A stretch of 64,000 nucleotides of DNA from Poa pratensis (Eukaryota > Streptophyta > Magnoliopsida > Poales > Poaceae): positions 17,955,366-18,019,365 of the forward strand of contig CAMZMU010000075.1 in assembly GCA_947311845.1 (NCBI GenBank), read 5' to 3'. The translations under genes were made by a program, and so were the position numbers. Below the pieces are notes generated by a model, which saw nothing but the letters and a program-made list of their open reading frames with translations, was not told the DNA's origin and did no database searches. Positions 58,681 through 64,000 of this stretch are shown here, in pieces. Each line of letters begins with the position of its first letter. The stretch's first letter is position 1.

Positions 58681-60014
58681 GACTCTACACTGTCTTCCTT
58701 GTTAACCAAACCCTTTTACTAGAAAATATCTAGACCTTAGAGATACCAATCATGCAAACCAAATTTCAACGAGCTTTACGGTAGTTCTTCATTAATAGGT
58801 TTTAACTACATGATACAAAAGCTTAAACATGAACTACTTGATAACTCAAAACAATTGACAAGTATCAAATTATCCAATACAGTGATCTACAAGAATATGT
58901 AAGCTTTTTCCATTATACCATCTACCACATGCAACATTTTCTGTTCCAACCAAACACCAATCAATTTATTTCAACATAAACTCTCCAAACAATTATAAGT
59001 GAAGCAAGAGAGTACTTTCTTTAAAAGAACTAACAGCTCTGAATAAGAGATGCATGCAAAACAGGAGCTAAAAGCATAGCAATAGCTAGATAAGAATACT
59101 CAACAAGTATAAGTGAAGAATAGGAGTATTCATATGAAAAAGCGGAGCGTGTCTCTCTCCCAATCAAGAATGCTGGGGTCCAATCAAGTTGACCATAAGA
59201 AAAATAAAATACTGAAAATAAAAGCACACAGACGCTCCAAGTAAAGCACATATGATGTGAAAGAATTAAAATATAGTTTCACTAGAGATGACCTGATAAG
59301 TTGCTGATGAAGAAGGGGATGCCTTGGGCATCCCCAAGCTTAGACGCTTGAGTCTTCTTGAAATATGCTGGGGTGATCCATGGGAGCATCCCCAAGCTTA
59401 AGCTCTTCACTCTTCTTGATCACATTATATCATCCTTCTCTCTTGACCCTTGAAAACTTCCGCCACACCAAACTCAAGTAATTCTCATTAGAGGGTTAGT
59501 GCACAATCAAAAACTCACATGTTCTATAAGGACACAAACATGACCGTTACTTTTAACATTAACTACTGCCACTGATGTTATGTGAAGCTCTTCACCCTAA
59601 AAAAGAATTCCACTCAACACTAGTAAAAGAGAGAATGCGAAAAATAAAAGACAGAATCTGTCTAAACAGAACAGTCCGCAAAGACGAATTTTTTCGAGGC
59701 ACTTACGTTGCTCAGATCGAAAAACTTTAAACTAACGAAAGATGCGTACATATCTGAGGATCACGCACAAAAATTTGCAGATTTAAATAATTTTTCTGTG
59801 ATTTTACAGAAGTAAAACGGTGAACAGCAGAAATCTGTTCCTGCGCAGAAATCCAAATCTAGCATCATCTTCCTATTAGAGGCAATACTTGGCACAACAA
59901 TGCGATAAAATAAAGATACAAAGGAATTGTTACAGAAGTAAACAACTCCTTGACTCAAAAAAAAGAAAAATTGCAGAAATAAAATAATGGGTTGTCTCCC
60001 ATAAGCGCTTTTCT

Positions 60015-60509
60015 TTAACGCCTTTCAGCTAGGCGCAGAAAGTAAGAATCAAGTGTTTCCAAGTGATGAAGCATCAACAATCTTACGCTTAGCTCTCTTA
60101 CCTTACCCTTATCTTTAGGAAATACTTGGTTACACATAGGTGAAGAGGCGAAATTCATAGTGCCTTGGCCCACATCTATTATTGCTCCAAAGCGTTTCAA
60201 CAGAGATCTTCCAAGCGTAATTTGTCCTACTCCTGCACATTCAATGACAAGATAATCAATAGATATTGTTATCCCCAGGAGTTTTGTAAATACTCCTTCG
60301 GCTACTCCTCTTGGTAATTTAATAGTATTATCACCCAAAATTATACAATCTTCGCATTTGGAAAGCTCCCAAAGATTTAAGGAATCAAAAATATCCTTGG
60401 GCATTAAACAGAATTCAGACATAATATCACAGCGAGCATGAAAAGTTTCACCATTGATAACAACTTTTACTGAGGGAACCCATCCCGATGGTTCAAAATT
60501 TACTGGCAC
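60015..60509 (-). pseudogene. Retrotransposon protease-like fragment (A3)
   Basis: Identical in translation to the A1 fragment at 20236-20730, including the altered active-site context CDIMSEFCLMP. Confidence 0.6.
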
Positions 60510-60710
60510 ATTATCATAGTGTTCACGAATTGATTATACCCTTCTTTTAGACCAGATATGTTTGTTTCAAGAGTGTTAAGTCTATCACTTATGCTTGTCA
60601 AAGCCAAATCAATTTTACTGATTGGAGGGCTAGAAATTGTAATCATTTTTTTATAGCATTAAAAGCTTGATCCCCATCATAACGAAGGAAATCTCCTCCT
60701 ACCACAGCAT

Positions 60711-60906
60711 CTAAAGCATATCTGTAGCAAAGAACAAGACCAAAATAAAAGCTACTAAGAGCAGGCTTAAAGTCATTTTAGGTTCAGTTTTAGCATAAGA
60801 CTCAAAAATTCTAGACCAAGCATCTTTAAAACTCTCCTCACTCCCTTGCTTGAAAGTGAAGATCTCTTCCTCAGGTGACATGATGACAGGAACAGGGCTA
60901 GACATG
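60711..60906 (-). pseudogene. gag-like fragment (A3)
   Basis: MSSPVPVIMSPEEEIFTF start and ESFKDAWSRIFESYAKTEP, more complete than A1 at this point, but with a one-base loss after MTLSLLL that closes the frame. Confidence 0.5.
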
Positions 60907-61067
60907 ATAACAAGACTGAAAAATAACAATTCGAAAATAAAAGTAACTAATTTTTTTGTGTTTTTGATAAATAAAGCAAACAAGACTAAATAAAAATAAA
61001 CTAAGCAAGACAATAACAAAGTAAAGAGATTGGAAGCGTGAAACTCCCCTTGCAGAAATCCTCTTGC

Positions 61068-61085
61068 TCCCCGGCAACGGCGCCA
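61068..61085 (-). other. A3 primer-binding site (tRNA-Asp type)
   Basis: TCCCCGGCAACGGCGCCA on the plus strand, 11 nt inside the right LTR. Confidence 0.8.
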
Positions 61086-61096
61086 GAAAAAGAGCT

Positions 61097-62660
61097 TGAT
61101 GCGTGGATCACACGTTCGTTGGGAGACCCCAAGAGGAAGGTATGAAGCAGTGTAGCAGCAGTTTCCCTCAGTATGAAACCAAGGTTTAATCGAACCAGTA
61201 GGAGCAAGAAATCACTTCTGGTGGCGCGCGACGTGGAATCTGCACACAACACAATCAAACTACTTTGCCCCAACGAAACAGTGAGGTTGTCAATCTCACC
61301 GGCTTGCTGAAAACAAAGGATTAAACGTATGGTGTGGAAAACAGTAGTAAATTGCAGAGAATGAAAAGGAACAATGTTTGCAGTTGGTTGTATTATCAGT
61401 GTAAAAGAATGGACCGGGGTCCACAGTTCACTAGTGGTGTCTCTCCATAAAAGATAACTAACATGCTGGGTGAACAAATTACAGCTGGGCAATTGACAAA
61501 ATATTGAGCGCATGACAATGCATATATATGACATGATGATTACTATGATATTCATGTGGGCATTACGACAAAATACATAGACCGTTATCCAACAGCGTCT
61601 ATGACTAATAATCCACCCCAGGTTGTCATACCGAGTTCCCCGTTGGTATTAAGTTGCAAGCAACGGATAATTGCATTAAGTAATGTGCGTAATGTAAACA
61701 AATGCATTAGACCTAACGGCGCACCCTTAAGCTAAGCATCGGTTATTTTATCCCTAGTGGCAACAGCACATCCACAATCTTAGAAGTTATTGTCACTCTC
61801 CCAGATTACCGGAGGCATGAACCCACTATCTAGCATAAATACTCACTCTTGGAGTTACAAGCATCTACTTGGCCAAAGCATCTACTAGTAACGGAAAGCA
61901 TGCAAGATCATAAATAACATATAAGATAGATTGATAATCAACTTGACATAGTATTCAATATTCATCGGATCCCAGCAAACACAACATGTAGCATTACAAT
62001 AAGATGATCTTGATCATGATAGGCAGCTCACAAGATCTAAACATGATAGCATAAAGTGGAGAGACAACCATCTAGCTACTGCCATGGACCCGTAGTCCAA
62101 GGATGAACTACTCACGCATCACTCCGGAGGCAGGCATGGTGATGTAGAGCCCTCCGGTGATGATTCCCCTCTCCGGCAGGGTGCCGGGAAGAGCTTCTGA
62201 ACCCTCCCGAGCTAGGGTTGACGGCGGCGGCGTCTCTGGAACTTTTCGTGGATAATGGCTCGGGTTTTAGGGTTTTCGCGTCGGGAAGAATAAATAGGCG
62301 AAAGGGCGGCGGCTGCGAGCCACGAGGGCCCCACACCACCCCACGGCGCGGCAGGGGGGCCGCGTGGCCCCATGGTGTGGGTGCCACGTGGCCCTCCTCT
62401 GTCTCTCCTCTGGACTCCGTCTTCGTGTTGGAAAAATAGGAGGTTCTGTCCAAGTTTCGTCCAATTCCGAGAATATTTCCAGACTAGCTTTTCTGGAATA
62501 CAAAAACAGCAGAAAACAGGAACTGACACTGTGGCATCTTGTTAATAGGTTAGTCCCAGAAAATGCATAAAAATGCTATGAAGTGTATATAAAACATGTA
62601 ACAATTGGTATAATATCAACATGGAACATCAGAAATTATAGATACGTTTGAGACGTATCA
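61097..62660 (-). repeat. A3 right LTR
   Basis: 1564 bp; starts TGATGCGTGG. About 10 bases present in the other A LTRs (AAGGTTGTCA) are missing near 61220. Confidence 0.85.
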
Positions 62661-63343
62661 AGAAGTCATGATGTTAGTAGTGGAACTATGTTGAGTAATA
62701 TTTAATGGTTTGATATTTAAGTTGTGGTGTCGTGTGAACGTCGACTACATGGCACTTCACCTTTATGGGCCTAGAGGAATGCATTGTGTATTCGGCTACT
62801 AATCGTGGGGTTGCCGGAGTGACAGAAACCTAAACCCCGTTAGTAAACCGGTGCATGAGGGAGTGTAGGATCTCAGAGTTTAAGGATGTGGTTAGATTTA
62901 TCTTAATTACTTCCTTGTAATGCGGATGCTTGCAAGGGGTTTAATCACAAGTATGTATTAGTCCAAGTTAGGGCAGTGCATTAGCATAGGTTCACTCACA
63001 CAACACTTATCAAAACAATAAAGATTAATCAGCTGTAGGAAGCGAAAGCACTTGACGAAATTCCCGTGTGTCCTCAAGAACATTTTGCCATCATAAGTAA
63101 ACCAACCGACTTATCCTTTACTCTAAAAAGGATTGGGCCACTTGCTGCAATTATTATTACTGTCTTTTATTTACATGTATTTTATTTATCTGCAATATCA
63201 AAAACCCCTAAAAACTTGTCTGCTAGTATTTACAGTGATTTCTTGATCAAAACTACTTGTCAACACCTTCTGCTCCTCGTTGGGTTCGACACTCTTATTT
63301 ATCGAAAGTACTATGATACACCCCCTATACTTGTGGGTCATCA
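62661..63343 (+). repeat. C right (3') LTR, second part
   Basis: Continues the LTR interrupted at 56113 and ends TGTGGGTCATCA, followed by the GAATC duplication. Confidence 0.85.
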
Positions 63344-63747
63344 GAATCCCGTCATCCCATCTAGGGTTGCAGTAGATCGGGCACATCTCGGCCGTCCGGA
63401 CTCGGAATTGGACGAATTTTATGTCTAGAACGTTCGGCGGAAAATGCCCCGCAACTTTCGCGACTAGACTTTTTCCGTTTGACGTCGTCTTCCGCCCGTA
63501 ACGTGACCATCTCCGAAAAACGTTTCCAGACAGATTTCTGAAAAGTCCCAATTTTACTCCAACAAGGTTTCCTCTTGTATTTTTGATAATTCCTACACAT
63601 CAAAGAGTAAAACAAGAACATTGTGCACTTCTGCAACTATTAATAGGTTAGTCAAAATAAATCATAAACTTAATATAAAAACAAGTGTCAAAAGCATAAT
63701 AGTAGCATAAAACCATAAAAAATTATAGAAACGTTTTAGACGTATCA
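63344..63747 (-). repeat. B right LTR, second part
   Basis: Matches 24663-25068 of the left LTR and ends GACGTATCA at 63747, followed by AGCAT and MULE coding sequence. Confidence 0.85.
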
Positions 63748-64000
63748 AGCATCAACAACACTCTCTAGCCCATTGCATGCATCAGTGTGTATCACCAATG
63801 CTTGAGGGTGGCCTATCACTCTACGAAGCCTCTGCATGAACCATGTTCAGCTTTCATTAGATTCACCCTCCAGGATAACATAAGCTACATGAAATAGCCA
63901 ATTATGTGCATCTACAGCACATGCTATAGCAAGCTGTCCTCTGAACTTCCCTGTCAAAGAAGTTGAGTCTATTGCCAAGTATGGCCTGCAGCCCTCCAAA
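63748..64000 (-). pseudogene. MULE transposase, catalytic-core piece (runs off the window)
   Basis: Reads GCRPYLAIDSTSLTGKFRGQ, then CAVDAHNWLFHVAY, WFMQRLRR and ALVIHTDACNGLESVVDA. This is the DDE transposase core of plant Mutator elements, with the two catalytic Asp residues in AIDS and HTDA. An in-frame TGA (63849-63847) sits where a Trp is usual in this motif. The coding sequence continues leftward at 23595 and rightward beyond 64000. Confidence 0.8.

Larger units (their letters stand above)
56114..62660 (-). mobile_element. A3: Athila-like LTR retrotransposon inside the C right LTR
   Basis: Perfect duplication AGAAG (56109-56113 and 62661-62665). Same family and orientation as A1, and the same defective protease/gag module. 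The left LTR lacks its inner ~200 bp and the adjacent polypurine tract: a deletion joins LTR position ~57510 straight to internal sequence. The first two bases are TC instead of TG. Internal polypurine-like motifs remain at 59331-59345 and 59388-59402. Confidence 0.85.
36852..63343 (+). mobile_element. C: Athila-like LTR retrotransposon with gag-pol, split by D and A3
   Basis: Inserted in the right LTR of B with a perfect duplication GAATC (36847-36851 and 63344-63348). The left LTR is 36852-38319. The right LTR is 55345-56113 plus 62661-63343, interrupted by A3. Plus orientation is shown by the primer site at 38331 and the polypurine tract before 55345. It carries gag, protease, reverse transcriptase, RNase H, integrase and an additional 3' ORF, the Athila arrangement. 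The reading frames are interrupted by several frameshifts and by D. Confidence 0.88.
23596..63747 (-). mobile_element. B: Athila-like LTR retrotransposon, split by nested insertions
   Basis: The outer borders are TG (23596) and CA (63747). The flanks are AACAT (23591-23595) and AGCAT (63748-63752), a 5-bp duplication with one substitution. Using AGCAT, the MULE frame reads VVDAVFPGVEHRE across the empty site, which supports the borders. The left LTR is 23596-25068. The right LTR is split into 35783-36851 and 63344-63747 by element C. The interior (25069-28292 and 35416-35782) has no recognisable gag or pol. The rest of the interval is A2, C, D and A3. Confidence 0.85.

Overview
The window is repeat-rich plant nuclear DNA from a grass, most likely a Triticeae species (wheat, goat grass or barley type). 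The reasons are interrupted plant genes with GT-AG introns, grass-type Helitron, Stowaway-like and Tourist-like elements, and a large nest of Athila-like Ty3/gypsy retrotransposons. Nothing bacterial or organellar was seen. No database search was possible, so family names rest on motifs and general knowledge.

Left part (1-15.6 kb), low-copy DNA. A two-exon L-type lectin receptor-like kinase lies on the minus strand (1301-3570). Both exons join in frame to 647 residues, but the kinase DFG and APE motifs are changed. Immediately upstream, a 4.3 kb Helitron (3624-7962, minus orientation, TC...hairpin...CTAG, inserted between A and T) sits against the TATA box and carries the first two exons of a DBP5/LOS4-type DEAD-box helicase. 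Next come a Tourist-like MITE, a Stowaway-like MITE and a CACTA terminus. A seven-exon B3-domain gene follows on the minus strand (10820-12513); it is open only if a 44-nt intron is accepted. Then come a GC-rich unidentified ORF with a stop codon and a pair of ~0.5 kb direct repeats.

Right part (15.67-64 kb), one nest inside a Mutator-like (MULE) transposase gene on the minus strand. Transposase pieces remain at 15670-16121 (zinc knuckle), 22870-23595 (SWIM finger) and 63748-64000 (catalytic core). Element A1 (16122-22869) separates the first two pieces and element B (23596-63747) separates the last two. B contains A2 (28293-35415) in its interior and C (36852-63343) in its right LTR. C contains D (43657-53416) in its last ORF and A3 (56114-62660) in its right LTR. 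Target-site duplications support every level: CCAAC, AACAT/AGCAT, CTAGA, GAATC, AATTA and AGAAG.

A, B and C all carry a primer-binding site matching the 3' end of tRNA-Asp and look like mosaics of one another. C is the only element with gag, protease, reverse transcriptase, RNase H and integrase, and it is broken by several frameshifts. A1, A2 and A3 keep only gag/protease remnants, with two alternative modules. D uses a tRNA-Met-type primer site, has ~3.5-3.7 kb LTRs, and keeps gag but no pol. The non-autonomous elements must have moved with proteins supplied in trans. I found no clear candidate for a wholly new biological system; the strongest leads are the Helitron at the receptor-kinase TATA box, the altered kinase, the very short intron and the module swapping among the retroelements.
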